NCBI RefSeq assembly: GCF_023716665.1
Contig: NZ_CP071860.1
Span: 1,054,001-1,118,000 of the forward strand
Length of the DNA stretch: 64,000 bases
From: Vibrio sp. SCSIO 43135
GTDB taxonomy: Bacteria > Pseudomonadota > Gammaproteobacteria > Enterobacterales > Vibrionaceae
Direction of reading: 5' to 3'
How positions within the stretch are numbered: the stretch's first letter is position 1; each line of letters opens with the position of its first letter. Shown piece after piece: positions 1 through 8,347 of the stretch. A program made the position numbers and the translations under genes. The notes beneath the pieces are model-generated. The model ran no database searches, had not been told where the DNA came from, and worked only from the letters and a program-made list of their open reading frames with translations.

Positions 1-163
1 TGTTTTGTGCTGTAATCGCAGTGATCGCGGAGCACGCATAGCTGCCTGTTGCTGAGATAGCTTTAATGTCAGCTTGAATACCGGCACCACCACCACTGTC
101 TGAACCCGCAATGGTTAAAACAATCGGTGTGTTTACAGTATCGTTAGATGAAGAGTGCGGCAT
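1..163 (-). CDS. thiD: Hydroxymethylpyrimidine/phosphomethylpyrimidine kinase, 5' part only
   Basis: The first 54 codons of ThiD, read leftwards and cut by the window edge. ThiD phosphorylates 4-amino-5-hydroxymethyl-2-methylpyrimidine (HMP) and HMP-phosphate in cytosolic thiamine biosynthesis. The N-terminus contains PIVLTIAGSDSGGGAGIQAD, the ribokinase-fold signature of ThiD, followed by KAISATGSYACSAITAITAQN, which is also characteristic. The ATG at 161-163 has a good TAGGAG ribosome site at 165-174. A TPP riboswitch precedes it, so thiamine pyrophosphate should repress it. Identity is firm. Whether thiE or other thi genes follow lies outside the window. Confidence 0.93.
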   Translation of the reverse strand, partial: MPHSSSNDTVNTPIVLTIAGSDSGGGAGIQADIKAISATGSYACSAITAITAQN

Positions 164-238
164 ATAAGCTCCTAAGCAAGCGTGCAGGAACTTCTAGCCC
201 TAGATCACGTGGCTATCGCCACAAGTGAGACAAGAGTG

Positions 239-320
239 ATAGTTCCCTACGCCAGTGTTAACTGAATCAGGTTCAACGGGTCTCGCTTTTGCGATCTCAG
301 CCATTTGGCCCCCCGACTAT
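239..320 (-). promoter_or_regulatory. TPP (THI-box) riboswitch upstream of thiD
   Basis: Read on the minus strand, this contains the conserved THI elements in order: GGGGGGCC, GGCTGAGA, ACCC, GAACCTGAT, CAGTTAA and GCGTAGGGAA. The ends ATAGT/ACTAT can form the P1 helix (320-316 with 243-239). About 75 nt separate it from the thiD start. In that gap a GTGGC-GATA-GCCAC hairpin could serve as part of the expression platform. The family binds thiamine pyrophosphate and switches the downstream gene off. Confidence 0.93.
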
Positions 321-430
321 GTTTCGCGATAATATCAATTTTGCGGCAAAGGGCAATGATTTAACCCAAATAAAAGAGCAGTTAATCATTAAATATTGCC
401 TTAAGCGTGCTAAGTCCAACTTACATCGAC

Positions 431-1321
431 TTACTGTGCTCGAATGTCGTGGCTCCATTGCTCGGCGATAAAGTCGATGAACTGCCTAACCACAGGTAAT
501 TGATAGCTACGGGATAGATACACGGCCCAGATCGCACTGCTCTGTAACGTGTATTCCGGTAGAATCCTGACGAGTTTTCCTTGCGCGATTAGCGGATTTG
601 CTAAATCACAAGGTAGACGAGCAATACCCTTTCCACGCAGGGCTGCCAACGAAATCATCATGGTATCGTTGGCAAACAAATTACCCTGTACTTTTACGCT
701 GACTGGTTGGTTGTCTTTTACGAAGTCCCAATGTGTTGCACCTAAATGACCAAAACAGTTATGAACTTCGAGATCTTGGAGCTGAGTTGGTTCACCCTGA
801 ATTTGCAGGTATTGTGGTGATGCACATACGATGGAGTCGACATGCATAAGCCGACGTGCAATAAGAGTGTCATCAGGTTCAGCGGTATAGCGCAGAGCAA
901 TATCTAGCCTTTCTTCAACAAGCTGAGAAAACTGATCGCTGGCAACCACTTCAATAATCACGTCAGGGTGTCGTTCAGTGAATTCGGAAATCACATCCAG
1001 CAACATGGTTTGCGCGAGACCGATTGGCGCTGAAATGCGGATCCTCCCCTCTAAACGGTCGGAATGACTCAGCGCTTTTACTTCAAGTTCTGCAACTTCG
1101 TTCAATATGCTCTCGCAGTGTCGCAGAGCTTGCTCGCCAACCGAGGTTAAGCTGACCTTTCTTGTGGTCCTATGCAGCAGGCGCTGTTTTAACCAAGTTT
1201 CAATCTCTTGGACATGACGAGACACCTGTAATCGACTTAGATCGAGGTTCTCTGCTGCTTTGGTAAAACTGGCGCAGTTTGCTACCTCAACAAAGCTACG
1301 CATGGCGATCAACCTATCCAT
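431..1321 (-). CDS. LysR-family transcriptional regulator
   Basis: A 296-residue LysR regulator of normal family length. Residues 1-60 form the winged helix-turn-helix (MDRLIAMRSFVEVANCASFT, then SRLQVSRHVQEIE), and residues 90-290 match the periplasmic-binding-like effector domain. The start ATG has GGTGAGAA just upstream. It is divergent from an NAD(P)-binding oxidoreductase gene across 124 bp, the classic arrangement for a LysR regulator and its target, so it probably controls that gene and itself. The effector is unknown. A pair of direct repeats in the shared promoter is the candidate binding site. Confidence 0.9.
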   Translation of the reverse strand: MDRLIAMRSFVEVANCASFTKAAENLDLSRLQVSRHVQEIETWLKQRLLHRTTRKVSLTSVGEQALRHCESILNEVAELEVKALSHSDRLEGRIRISAPIGLAQTMLLDVISEFTERHPDVIIEVVASDQFSQLVEERLDIALRYTAEPDDTLIARRLMHVDSIVCASPQYLQIQGEPTQLQDLEVHNCFGHLGATHWDFVKDNQPVSVKVQGNLFANDTMMISLAALRGKGIARLPCDLANPLIAQGKLVRILPEYTLQSSAIWAVYLSRSYQLPVVRQFIDFIAEQWSHDIRAQ

Positions 1322-1339
1322 TTCTCACCCTAATTAGAT

Positions 1340-1374
1340 ATCTATTGAGATACAATATACATCTATTTTTGATA
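1340..1374. promoter_or_regulatory. Candidate LysR operator: two direct repeats 21 bp apart
   Basis: ATCTATTGAGATA at 1340-1352 and ATCTATTTTTGATA at 1361-1374 repeat with a 21-bp period, about two helical turns. They lie in the AT-rich promoter between the divergent lysR and oxidoreductase genes. The repeats are seen directly; binding by the LysR protein is inference. Confidence 0.4.
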
Positions 1375-1445
1375 TTTATTGCAAATACCTTAACTAATAA
1401 ACTTTCTCCATCGTCAAAACACAACAACACACGGAGAACGACGTT

Positions 1446-2084
1446 ATGAATATTGCAGTATTAGGCGCAACTGGATGGATTGGTGGTGAGATCGTAAAAG
1501 AAGCGGCTTCACGTGGTCACAATGTCATCTCACTAGTTAGAGATAAGAGCAAGGTTGACGGCTTATCAAACGTAGTTCGCACACTTGATATTGAATCCAA
1601 AGATTTTGATCTTGAGCAGGCTCTCACTGATGTAGACACACTAGTCGTATCCATTGGCGGACGTGCAGCGAACAACCATGGAATCGTGGCTAAATCGGCA
1701 AACCGACTGCTTGCCTCACTTGCAGAAACAAAGACACAGCGCATAGTCTGGGTTGGCGGTGCCGGTTCACTGGAAGTCGCTCCAAGCACACCATTAGTGA
1801 CGATTCCAGAGTTTCCTGAAGAGTACAAACCAGAAGCCATCGCTCAAGGCGAAGCACTGAAAGTATTCCGCCAATATCAGGGACCAACAACGTGGACTTA
1901 CATTAGTCCAGCGGCTGAGATTTTCCCTGGTGACAAACAAGGAAACTATAGAGTTGGTGGGGAACAATTACTTACGGACGAGCAAGGTAACAGCCGTATT
2001 TCGGTGACCGATTATGCTCATGCTTTGGTCGATGAATTGGAATCGGCTAAACATCTAAACCAAAGAATTGGTATTGCCTACTAA
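1446..2084 (+). CDS. NAD(P)-binding (NmrA-like/atypical SDR) oxidoreductase
   Basis: A 212-residue Rossmann protein. It begins MNIAVLGATGWIGGEIVKEA, the GxxGxxG dinucleotide motif of atypical short-chain dehydrogenases. It has the later motifs VVSIGGRAANN and RIVWVGGAGSLE expected of the YwnB/NmrA-like group. GGAGA precedes the ATG. The active site is not of the classical YxxxK type, so it may be a redox-sensing or quinone/flavin-reducing protein; the substrate is not evident. It is monocistronic, divergent from a LysR gene and closed by a strong terminator, so LysR control is likely. Confidence 0.8.
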   Translation: MNIAVLGATGWIGGEIVKEAASRGHNVISLVRDKSKVDGLSNVVRTLDIESKDFDLEQALTDVDTLVVSIGGRAANNHGIVAKSANRLLASLAETKTQRIVWVGGAGSLEVAPSTPLVTIPEFPEEYKPEAIAQGEALKVFRQYQGPTTWTYISPAAEIFPGDKQGNYRVGGEQLLTDEQGNSRISVTDYAHALVDELESAKHLNQRIGIAY

Positions 2085-2100
2085 GCACTAGCCTGACACT

Positions 2101-2134
2101 AAAGCCACTCCCTTACACTAGTTAGAGTGGCTTT
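2101..2134. terminator. Bidirectional intrinsic terminator
   Basis: AAAGCCACTC pairs with GAGTGGCTTT around a 14-nt loop. It lies between the convergent oxidoreductase and MFS genes, and A/T runs on both sides let it serve either strand. Confidence 0.85.
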
Positions 2135-2151
2135 ATTATTGTGGCGCGACG

Positions 2152-3321
2152 TTATTGCGCAGCCATACGAGAACGGTACACGTTAACACTAAATATCACC
2201 ATTACAGCGATGACAAACGGTAATACGTAAACGTTAAGCTTTTCCCATCCTACTGTCGCTTCCAACCAGCCAGAAAGTAGCGCGGTGATGGTCACACAAC
2301 CAAACACCACAAATTCATTAAAGGCCTGCGCTTTAGGTTTATTGTGTGCCGCGTATGATTGACTAAACAAACTGGTTGCCGCGATAAACATGAAGTTCCA
2401 CCCAACACCTAATAGCACAAGTGCCGAACGGAAATGCCAAATGCTTTGTCCATTAATGTTAATCATCACACACAGCACAAACAGCAACCCACCGGTCAAT
2501 ATCATCTTACGTGCACCCAATAACTCAATCAGCTTTCCGGTGAAAAATGCTGGGACAAACATCCCCAGTACATGCCATTCAATGACACCAGCTGCTTTAT
2601 GAAAATCGAAGCCGCATCCGATCATCGCTAACGGTGTCGCTGTCATCAGTATATTCATTACCGCGTACGCAACCATTGCAGCAAATACGGCGATGAGAAA
2701 GTTAGGCTGCTTAGCGATCATCATTAGCGAGTCGGAGCTTGGCTGGGTGTGCTTTTTAGGTGCAGGAGGAAATTGGATGAATTGCAAAATCGCCAACGCG
2801 ATAACATTGAGCACCACCAATGCAAGAAATGCCGTGGTATATAGGCCATCCGACGACCACTCAACAGATAAAATAGCCAAGTTAGGCCCTAGAAAAGCCG
2901 CAAAAACACCACCAGCCATAGAAATTGAAATCGCACGATGACGCACTTCTTCACTGCACACTTCAATCGCTGCAAAACGATATAAAGTACCAAAACCGAT
3001 TCCTATACCCAATAAAAAAGCGCCTGAACAAAATAGGTAGAATTGCTGATTGGATAAGGCATAAGCTACCGTGCTCGCGCCAGTTATCCCAATGATGTTT
3101 CCGATACTAAAGCCTTTCTTGCGCCCTAGCTTCCCCATAATCAGCGAAGCCGGTATGGTCGCACACATTAGGCCCAGGAACTGCAACGCTACCGGCAAGG
3201 TGATCATATTGTCTGACGGAGCAAGCTGTTTCCCGACCAATCCAATTACGGAAATTAGCAATATATTTCCCGTCATCAGCAGTGCCTGACACACTGACAG
3301 CATCCATACGTTTCTGTTCAT
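2152..3321 (-). CDS. MFS transporter
   Basis: A 389-residue polytopic inner-membrane protein with about 12 hydrophobic segments. The MFS cytoplasmic-loop motif appears as GKLGRKKGFSIGN near residues 63-75, and the central loop holds FPPAPKKHTQPSSD. The start is supported by AAGGAATAT before the ATG. Substrate cannot be assigned; the family exports drugs, sugars or metabolites by proton coupling. The promoter side (about 3371-3390) has a loosely Fur-like ATCATTTTCGATA stretch, too weak to call. It stands alone between terminators. Confidence 0.85.
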   Translation of the reverse strand: MNRNVWMLSVCQALLMTGNILLISVIGLVGKQLAPSDNMITLPVALQFLGLMCATIPASLIMGKLGRKKGFSIGNIIGITGASTVAYALSNQQFYLFCSGAFLLGIGIGFGTLYRFAAIEVCSEEVRHRAISISMAGGVFAAFLGPNLAILSVEWSSDGLYTTAFLALVVLNVIALAILQFIQFPPAPKKHTQPSSDSLMMIAKQPNFLIAVFAAMVAYAVMNILMTATPLAMIGCGFDFHKAAGVIEWHVLGMFVPAFFTGKLIELLGARKMILTGGLLFVLCVMININGQSIWHFRSALVLLGVGWNFMFIAATSLFSQSYAAHNKPKAQAFNEFVVFGCVTITALLSGWLEATVGWEKLNVYVLPFVIAVMVIFSVNVYRSRMAAQ

Positions 3322-3493
3322 ATATTCCTTGATTCCGCTTTAGAGCTCAGGACCTCTAGCCCCTCCTTTCTATCACTATCATTTTCGATATTTATTCTCA
3401 ATACAAGTGTACCGGTAAGATTTAGTAAATTGCCTATAGGGTTGTCTCCCTTTTAACTCAAGCGCCCCCTTTTAGTTGGGGTAACAGAAACAA

Positions 3494-3519
3494 AAAGCCC
3501 AACCATTTGGTTGGGCTTT
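3494..3519 (-). terminator. Terminator of the pha operon
   Basis: AAAGCCCAACCA and TGGTTGGGCTTT form a near-perfect 12-bp hairpin. On the minus strand it ends in a T run, 22 nt after the phaC stop. Confidence 0.92.
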
Positions 3520-3540
3520 GGCAAAAATACCTAATGTTCA

Positions 3541-5346
3541 TTAGGACTCTTCAACTTTCTCTTGGTTGTCTACTTTCGATTTAACCGGCAACACCTGCTT
3601 AACGTAACTACCTGGTGCAGGGCCAATAACTGGGAACTGCTCAGAGCCTTGAGTAAACGGCTCTACTTGTTCCTCAGCATTGAAGCTCAATAGCCATTGA
3701 TGCCAATGTGTCCACCAAGATCCTTCTTTGTGACTTGCATTCGCTAGCCATTCTTCAGCAGAATCATCGAGGTTATCATTCAACCAGTAGCCATATTTGT
3801 TTTTGGCTGGATGATTCACAATGCCTGCGATGTGGCCAGACTCGCCAAGTACAAACGTCTTGTTTCCACCTGACTTTAACGCTCCGCGATAAGTACCTTG
3901 CCAAAGAGCGATGTGGTCTTCTTTGGTCGACACAAAATAGCTTGGGATTTTAATCTTGTTTAGATCAATCCATACACCACCGATTTTAACGCCTTTGTCT
4001 TGCACAAGCTTGTTCTCTAAGTAAAGCTCTCGAAGCAAGAAGTTGTGGCACTTAGCGGCGACATTGGTGCTATCGCTATTCCAGTACAGTAAATCAAAAT
4101 CAACTGGGCTGTTGCCTTTGAGGTAGTTGTCGACGTAGTAGTTCCAGTACAGGCTGTTCTCACGTAACAAACTGAATGTCACACTCAATGAGCGTCCATC
4201 CATATAACCTTTGGCATTGTTCTGCATTTCAATAGCACTGACGATCGTGTCATTTACATAAGCCCCAACTTCTCCTGGCTGGGAGAAATCAAGTAACGTA
4301 GTAAAGAAGGTCGCAGACTTAATGCGCTTCTTCATACGTTTAGCAGCGTAATAAGCCACCGTTGATGCCAATACCGTACCACCGATACAATAACCAGCGG
4401 CATTGATTTGCTCTTGGCCAGTAATGTCTTCGATAGCTGACACAGCTTTAACAACGCCCTCTGTGACATAGTCGCCAAACTCAACCTGCGCCTGTTCTTT
4501 ACCCGGATTGCGCCAAGACATCATGAAAACACTATGCCCTTGCTCAAGCAGCCAGCGCACCATCGAATTCTTTTCACGCAAGTCCAATATGTAGTACTTG
4601 TTAATGAAAGGAGGAACAATCAAAAGTGGCGTTGAATTGACTTTTTCTGTGAGTGGCTTGTATTGAATCAGCTCAAAAAGTTCGTTCTTAAAAACAACGT
4701 CACCGCCTGTGTTAGCAACATCTTCGCCTACACGAAAAGCATTATTGTTCGTCATGCGAATTTTAAGAATGTCCGCGCTTGACTCTACGTCTTCTTTTAG
4801 CTGTTCCAAACCCGATAACAGGTTCTCGCCATTTTGCTCTAACGTCAGCTTAAGCAGCTCTGGATTAGTCGCAATAAAGTTGCTTGGCGACATAGCGTTG
4901 ATCGCTTGACGTGAGAAAAACGAAAGGCGTTCCTTCGTTTTTTCGTCTAGCCCTTCAATGCTATTGATGGTGTCTAGGTAAGTTTTGCTGAATAAAAGGT
5001 AAGATTGTTTAATAAAGTTATAAAACGCATCGGATTTCCATGCGTCGTCACTGAAACGCTTATCGCCTTTTTCAGCTTCAATTAAACTCTCGGTATTCCC
5101 TGCTAATGCGACGTTTTGCCAGATTTGAAGCTGTTGTTCCCACCACTGTGTTTGCAGCTTTAAAAGCGCAGCGGGCTGATTGGCAGCTTGTTCGAAGAGC
5201 TTTGCTGTATCTTCAAAGTTCACTTCTTGCATCGCTTTATTTAGAGGAGAGTTAACGGCTGCCTTGCTGAGTTCAAGATCGTGCCACCACTGTTGATTGG
5301 TTTCTTGGAGCTTTACAAGGTAGTCCGAAAAGAAGTGCTGAAACAT
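3541..5346 (-). CDS. phaC: Class I polyhydroxyalkanoate synthase
   Basis: A 601-residue PhaC, normal for class I synthases. It polymerises (R)-3-hydroxyacyl-CoA on the surface of PHA granules. The N-terminal region (1-200) is helical and PhaC_N-like, followed by an alpha/beta-hydrolase fold. The lipase-like box GYCIGG places the nucleophile at Cys320; Asp477 (KEDHIA) and His505 (GESGHIAG) complete the triad. AGGAG precedes the ATG. It is last in the phaB-phaA-phaP-phaC operon. A hairpin terminator lies between phaP and this gene, so phaC is probably expressed at a lower level than phaP. Confidence 0.97.
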   Translation of the reverse strand: MFQHFFSDYLVKLQETNQQWWHDLELSKAAVNSPLNKAMQEVNFEDTAKLFEQAANQPAALLKLQTQWWEQQLQIWQNVALAGNTESLIEAEKGDKRFSDDAWKSDAFYNFIKQSYLLFSKTYLDTINSIEGLDEKTKERLSFFSRQAINAMSPSNFIATNPELLKLTLEQNGENLLSGLEQLKEDVESSADILKIRMTNNNAFRVGEDVANTGGDVVFKNELFELIQYKPLTEKVNSTPLLIVPPFINKYYILDLREKNSMVRWLLEQGHSVFMMSWRNPGKEQAQVEFGDYVTEGVVKAVSAIEDITGQEQINAAGYCIGGTVLASTVAYYAAKRMKKRIKSATFFTTLLDFSQPGEVGAYVNDTIVSAIEMQNNAKGYMDGRSLSVTFSLLRENSLYWNYYVDNYLKGNSPVDFDLLYWNSDSTNVAAKCHNFLLRELYLENKLVQDKGVKIGGVWIDLNKIKIPSYFVSTKEDHIALWQGTYRGALKSGGNKTFVLGESGHIAGIVNHPAKNKYGYWLNDNLDDSAEEWLANASHKEGSWWTHWHQWLLSFNAEEQVEPFTQGSEQFPVIGPAPGSYVKQVLPVKSKVDNQEKVEES

Positions 5347-5367
5347 AATTTATACTCCTGTATTCGG

Positions 5368-5392
5368 AAAAAAGCCGCCTTAGAAAGGCGGC
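5368..5392 (-). terminator. Intra-operon terminator/attenuator between phaP and phaC
   Basis: On the minus strand GCCGCCTT-TCT-AAGGCGGC is followed by six T's, a textbook intrinsic terminator. It lies in the 61-bp gap downstream of phaP and 22 nt before the phaC start. Read-through or partial termination would set a high phasin-to-synthase ratio. No separate phaC promoter can be distinguished in the short gap. Confidence 0.85.
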
Positions 5393-5407
5393 AAGCGGAT
5401 ACTGTGC

Positions 5408-5755
5408 TTATGCAGGAGTCACAGTCTTAAGGTTTTCCGAAGTAAGAGAATCTACGTCTTCTTTAAACTCTTTTGCGATAGCTTGTAGCTTGTTGCTGTC
5501 GTCCATCATTTGCTGAGAAAGCTTCGTAAGAACAGATAGTTGCTGGCTGTTAAACGCAGTTAAAGACGTCACATCTTTAATTTCGCTCGCCGCTTTCATC
5601 TGAGTTAAACCCATTTCGCTGTAAGTGCGAATTGCGTTAAGTTGCAGCTCAGTTAGGACTTCAACATTCTTGGTCACAAGCTTGTTGAATTTTAGGTAAG
5701 GCTGTAGGTTCTGTTCAGTTTGGTCTGTGAAAGTTTTGAAGAAATCAGTGTACAT
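5408..5755 (-). CDS. phaP: Phasin, PHA granule-associated protein
   Basis: A 115-residue, Gly-poor, helical protein typical of phasins. It has amphipathic repeats such as LQLNAIRTYSEMGLTQMKAA and SQQLSVLTKLSQQMMDDSNK. Phasins coat PHA granules and are made in large amounts. TAGGAG lies upstream of the ATG. It sits between phaA and phaC in one transcription direction, and the following hairpin fits high expression of this gene relative to phaC. Confidence 0.9.
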   Translation of the reverse strand: MYTDFFKTFTDQTEQNLQPYLKFNKLVTKNVEVLTELQLNAIRTYSEMGLTQMKAASEIKDVTSLTAFNSQQLSVLTKLSQQMMDDSNKLQAIAKEFKEDVDSLTSENLKTVTPA

Positions 5756-5795
5756 AGTGTTGCTCCTAATAAATTTCTGGAAATTCCATTGATGA

Positions 5796-7001
5796 TTAAA
5801 CTAGTTTGACGACAACTGCCGTACCCATACCGCCACCTACACACAGTGAAGCGACGCCATATTGGCCGTTACGTCGGGTTAATTCATGAATAAGAGTGAC
5901 TAAGATGCGATTTCCTGAAGCACCTAGAGGATGCCCAAGTGCAATTGCACCACCATTAACATTGGCTTTATCCAAAATGGATGAAACCGATACTTCGTGC
6001 TCTTCCGCGAGCTTATGAATCACGCCGAGTGCCTGAGCAGCAAAAGCTTCATTAAGCTCGTAAAGATCCATATCCGCTGTAGTTAACTCAGCCTTAGCTA
6101 GCGCTTTTGTTACCGCTTCTACCGGGCCTAACCCCATCACTTTTGGATCTAACCCCGATTGAGCGTAACTCTCGATTTCAGCGATAGGCGTTAACCCATG
6201 TAGCTTCACTGCGCTTTCAGATGCTAGAATTATTGCGCTCGCTCCATCGTTAATGCCTGAAGCATTCCCCGCCGTTACAGAGCCTTCGCGGTCAAAGGCT
6301 GGACGCAGTTTTTCTAGACCACTTAATGTTGCAGAAGACTTTGGATACTCATCCGTATCAAACACGATTGTTTCACGACGCTGTTTGACATCAACGGCAA
6401 CAATTTCATCCTGAAACTTGCCTGCTTCAATCGCGGCAACCGCTTTCATTTGGCTACCCAGTGCGTATTCGTCTTGCTGCTGACGTGAAATATTCACCTC
6501 TTTGGCGACGTTTTCGGCCGTTACACCCATGTGGTATTGGTTGTAAACATCCGTTAGACCATCTGACACGAGTAAGTCAGTCAGCCCCATGTTGCCCATT
6601 TTGTGGCCGTCGCGAATGCTAGCTGGTACCGTGAATGGAATTTGCGACATCACTTCAACACCCGCTGCGACAACGATGTCTGCATCGCCGCTTTTAATAT
6701 GGGAAGCCGCATCCATTACGGTTTTCATTCCGCTGCCACAGACCATGTTTAAGCTGTATGCTGGTACTGATTCTGGAATACCCGCGTACAATGAAGCCTG
6801 ACGACCTACTCCCATTCCTTGGCCTGCACTTACAACATGGCCAACAATGACTTCATCCACAATCTCTGGATTTACATTTCCAGACGCCAAGGCCCCTTTA
6901 ATGGCAACAGACGCTAAATTACCTGCCGACATATCTTTCAGTGTTCCACCGAAAGCACCAATAGGCGTTCGTTTTGCTGCAACAATAAATACTTTTTCCA
7001 T
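5796..7001 (-). CDS. phaA: Acetyl-CoA acetyltransferase (beta-ketothiolase)
   Basis: A 401-residue thiolase that condenses two acetyl-CoA to acetoacetyl-CoA, the first step of polyhydroxybutyrate synthesis. All catalytic elements are present: Cys88 in NMVCGSGMK, His357 in ALGHPLGASG and Cys387 in SLCVGGGMG. I start at ATG 7001 (MEKVFIVAAKRTPIG), with GAGG nine nt upstream, rather than the in-frame GTG nine bases earlier. It follows phaB by 13 nt, so it is co-transcribed and probably translationally coupled. Confidence 0.95.
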   Translation of the reverse strand: MEKVFIVAAKRTPIGAFGGTLKDMSAGNLASVAIKGALASGNVNPEIVDEVIVGHVVSAGQGMGVGRQASLYAGIPESVPAYSLNMVCGSGMKTVMDAASHIKSGDADIVVAAGVEVMSQIPFTVPASIRDGHKMGNMGLTDLLVSDGLTDVYNQYHMGVTAENVAKEVNISRQQQDEYALGSQMKAVAAIEAGKFQDEIVAVDVKQRRETIVFDTDEYPKSSATLSGLEKLRPAFDREGSVTAGNASGINDGASAIILASESAVKLHGLTPIAEIESYAQSGLDPKVMGLGPVEAVTKALAKAELTTADMDLYELNEAFAAQALGVIHKLAEEHEVSVSSILDKANVNGGAIALGHPLGASGNRILVTLIHELTRRNGQYGVASLCVGGGMGTAVVVKLV

Positions 7002-7014
7002 AGCTCTCACCCTC

Positions 7015-7755
7015 TTAATGCATGTATAGGCCGCCGTTCACCGACAGTGTTTCGCCAGTGATGTACGCGCCGTCTTCGCTAGCCAAGAAACTCACCGCTT
7101 TGGCAATTTCTTCAGGTGTCGCTAAGCGTTTCATAGGGATTTGAGCTTTGATGGATTCAAGCACTTCAGGCTTCATTTGCTCAACCATTGGAGTCGCTGT
7201 GTAGCCAGGAGCAACTACATTAACGGTGACACCTGCGCGTGCCCCTTCTGCAGCCAAAGCCTTGGAGAAACCAATCATGCCAGCTTTCGCCGCTGAGTAG
7301 TTTGCTTGACCAAATTGGCCTTTCAGTCCATTTACCGATGAGATGTTGATAACGCGACCATCACCTTTTTCACACATTGCTGCGAATAAAGGTTGAGTCA
7401 CATTAAACACACTATTGAGGTTAGTCTCGATGACATCTTTCCATGCACTAGCGGTCATCTTTTTAAATAGACCGTCGCGAGTGATACCCGCATTGTTAAC
7501 GATCGTATCCACCGTGCCTTCTTCTTCAAGAAGTTGGGCTAAACGTTGTGCACATTCTTCTGTATTGGTTACATCCAACTCGAACAAGCGTACTTGGTCT
7601 TGAGTAAACTGCTTTTCATTAAACCAATCCAGCGCACACTGATAATTACCGGTAAAATAAGTAGCAATCACACGATAACCATCGTTGACGAGTTGAGTTG
7701 AAATAGCAGAACCAATTCCGCCTTTTGATCCAGTGATCAAAGCGACTTTTTTCAT
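7015..7755 (-). CDS. phaB: Acetoacetyl-CoA reductase
   Basis: A 246-residue short-chain dehydrogenase that reduces acetoacetyl-CoA to (R)-3-hydroxybutyryl-CoA, normally with NADPH. The cofactor motif TGSKGGIG is at residues 8-15, NNAG at 87-90, and the catalytic Ser-Tyr-Lys are in NISSVNG, Y153 and K157 (NYSAAKAG). GGAG precedes the ATG. It is first in the pha operon; its promoter must lie in the long AT-rich stretch to the right. Confidence 0.95.
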   Translation of the reverse strand: MKKVALITGSKGGIGSAISTQLVNDGYRVIATYFTGNYQCALDWFNEKQFTQDQVRLFELDVTNTEECAQRLAQLLEEEGTVDTIVNNAGITRDGLFKKMTASAWKDVIETNLNSVFNVTQPLFAAMCEKGDGRVINISSVNGLKGQFGQANYSAAKAGMIGFSKALAAEGARAGVTVNVVAPGYTATPMVEQMKPEVLESIKAQIPMKRLATPEEIAKAVSFLASEDGAYITGETLSVNGGLYMH

Positions 7756-8012
7756 TAAGAGACTCCATTCTTAACAGCAATAAAATAAGTGCATCTGAGT
7801 GGTGCCGCTAAATAAGCACCAACTGACATTATTAGTATTATTCTCAGTATAAAAACTAAGAACTTGTTGTTATTTAAATTAAAGCCTAAATGTTACATTT
7901 CAAATACTATTTCGTTTTATATTCGTAAAGTTGAGGATGATCCCATAAGGGATGAAATGTTATATAGGTGTTAAATCCATTATAACCCTCTGTTTTAACT
8001 AAATTATTCCTT

Positions 8013-8034
8013 ATTATTGAACATTATCAATAAT
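8013..8034. repeat. 22-bp dyad, candidate operator upstream of phaB
   Basis: ATTATTGA-ACATTA-TCAATAAT has perfect 8-bp arms, about 260 bp upstream of the phaB start. The symmetry is typical of a dimeric regulator site; no regulator is identified. Confidence 0.4.
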
Positions 8035-8097
8035 TCGTAAGTTACTGTATATTAAGAAAATAGAGCCAATCAAACACTTGTTACATAGAGTATTCAC

Positions 8098-8186
8098 CCA
8101 TTCATTATAATTGCACCAAAATGTATCACTCTTGTAATTATTGTTAGATATAACAGCCCTATTTTGGTGCTCCTAATGATGAATGG
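8098..8186. repeat. Long imperfect inverted repeat with 38-nt centre
   Basis: Left arm 8098-8122 and right arm 8161-8186 share CCATTCAT and GCACCAAAAT blocks in inverted order, with a few mismatches between them. It directly abuts a second perfect palindrome. The structure could fold as an RNA hairpin or be a miniature inverted-repeat relic. Confidence 0.55.
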
Positions 8187-8189
8187 TTA

Positions 8190-8232
8190 TTATTAACCTA
8201 GTGATATTCAATATATATCACTAGGTTAATAA
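8190..8232. repeat. Perfect 18-bp inverted repeat
   Basis: TTATTAACCTAGTGATAT at 8190-8207 is exactly complementary to 8215-8232, with a 7-nt loop. It is longer and more perfect than the terminators nearby, is AT-rich and lacks a clear T tract, so it is not an ordinary gene terminator. Confidence 0.7.
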
Positions 8233-8290
8233 TTTATGTTTAAAACAGCGAATAGTTAGACTTTAACAAAGACCATTAATGACAAATATA

Positions 8291-8318
8291 TAAAAAAGCC
8301 CTAACCGAAGTTAGGGCT
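8291..8318 (-). terminator. Terminator of the RND efflux operon
   Basis: AGCCCTAAC-TTCG-GTTAGGGCT on the minus strand is followed by T's. A stable tetraloop hairpin 30 nt after the RND stop. Confidence 0.93.
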
Positions 8319-8347
8319 GGCAAACGAATCGTTAATCTTTCCGTGAT

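Larger units (their letters stand above)
7756..8290. other. Gene-free AT-rich region upstream of phaB
   Basis: 535 bp with no plausible ORF on either strand. It must hold the pha promoter. It also carries three dyads (8013-8034, 8098-8186, 8190-8232) that do not belong to either neighbouring gene. The RND operon is terminated before reaching it. It could hold a small RNA, a regulator-binding region or a decayed mobile repeat. Confidence 0.6.

Noticed and set aside
3371..3390. Fur box upstream of the MFS gene
   Set aside because: Only partial match to the 6-1-6 pattern, much weaker than the site at 32574-32586.
7002..7010. GTG start for phaA
   Set aside because: GAGG is better placed for ATG 7001, and thiolases begin with a sequence like MEKVFIVAAKRTP.
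8098..8232. CRISPR or tandem repeat array
   Set aside because: The elements are inverted repeats, not direct repeats with spacers.
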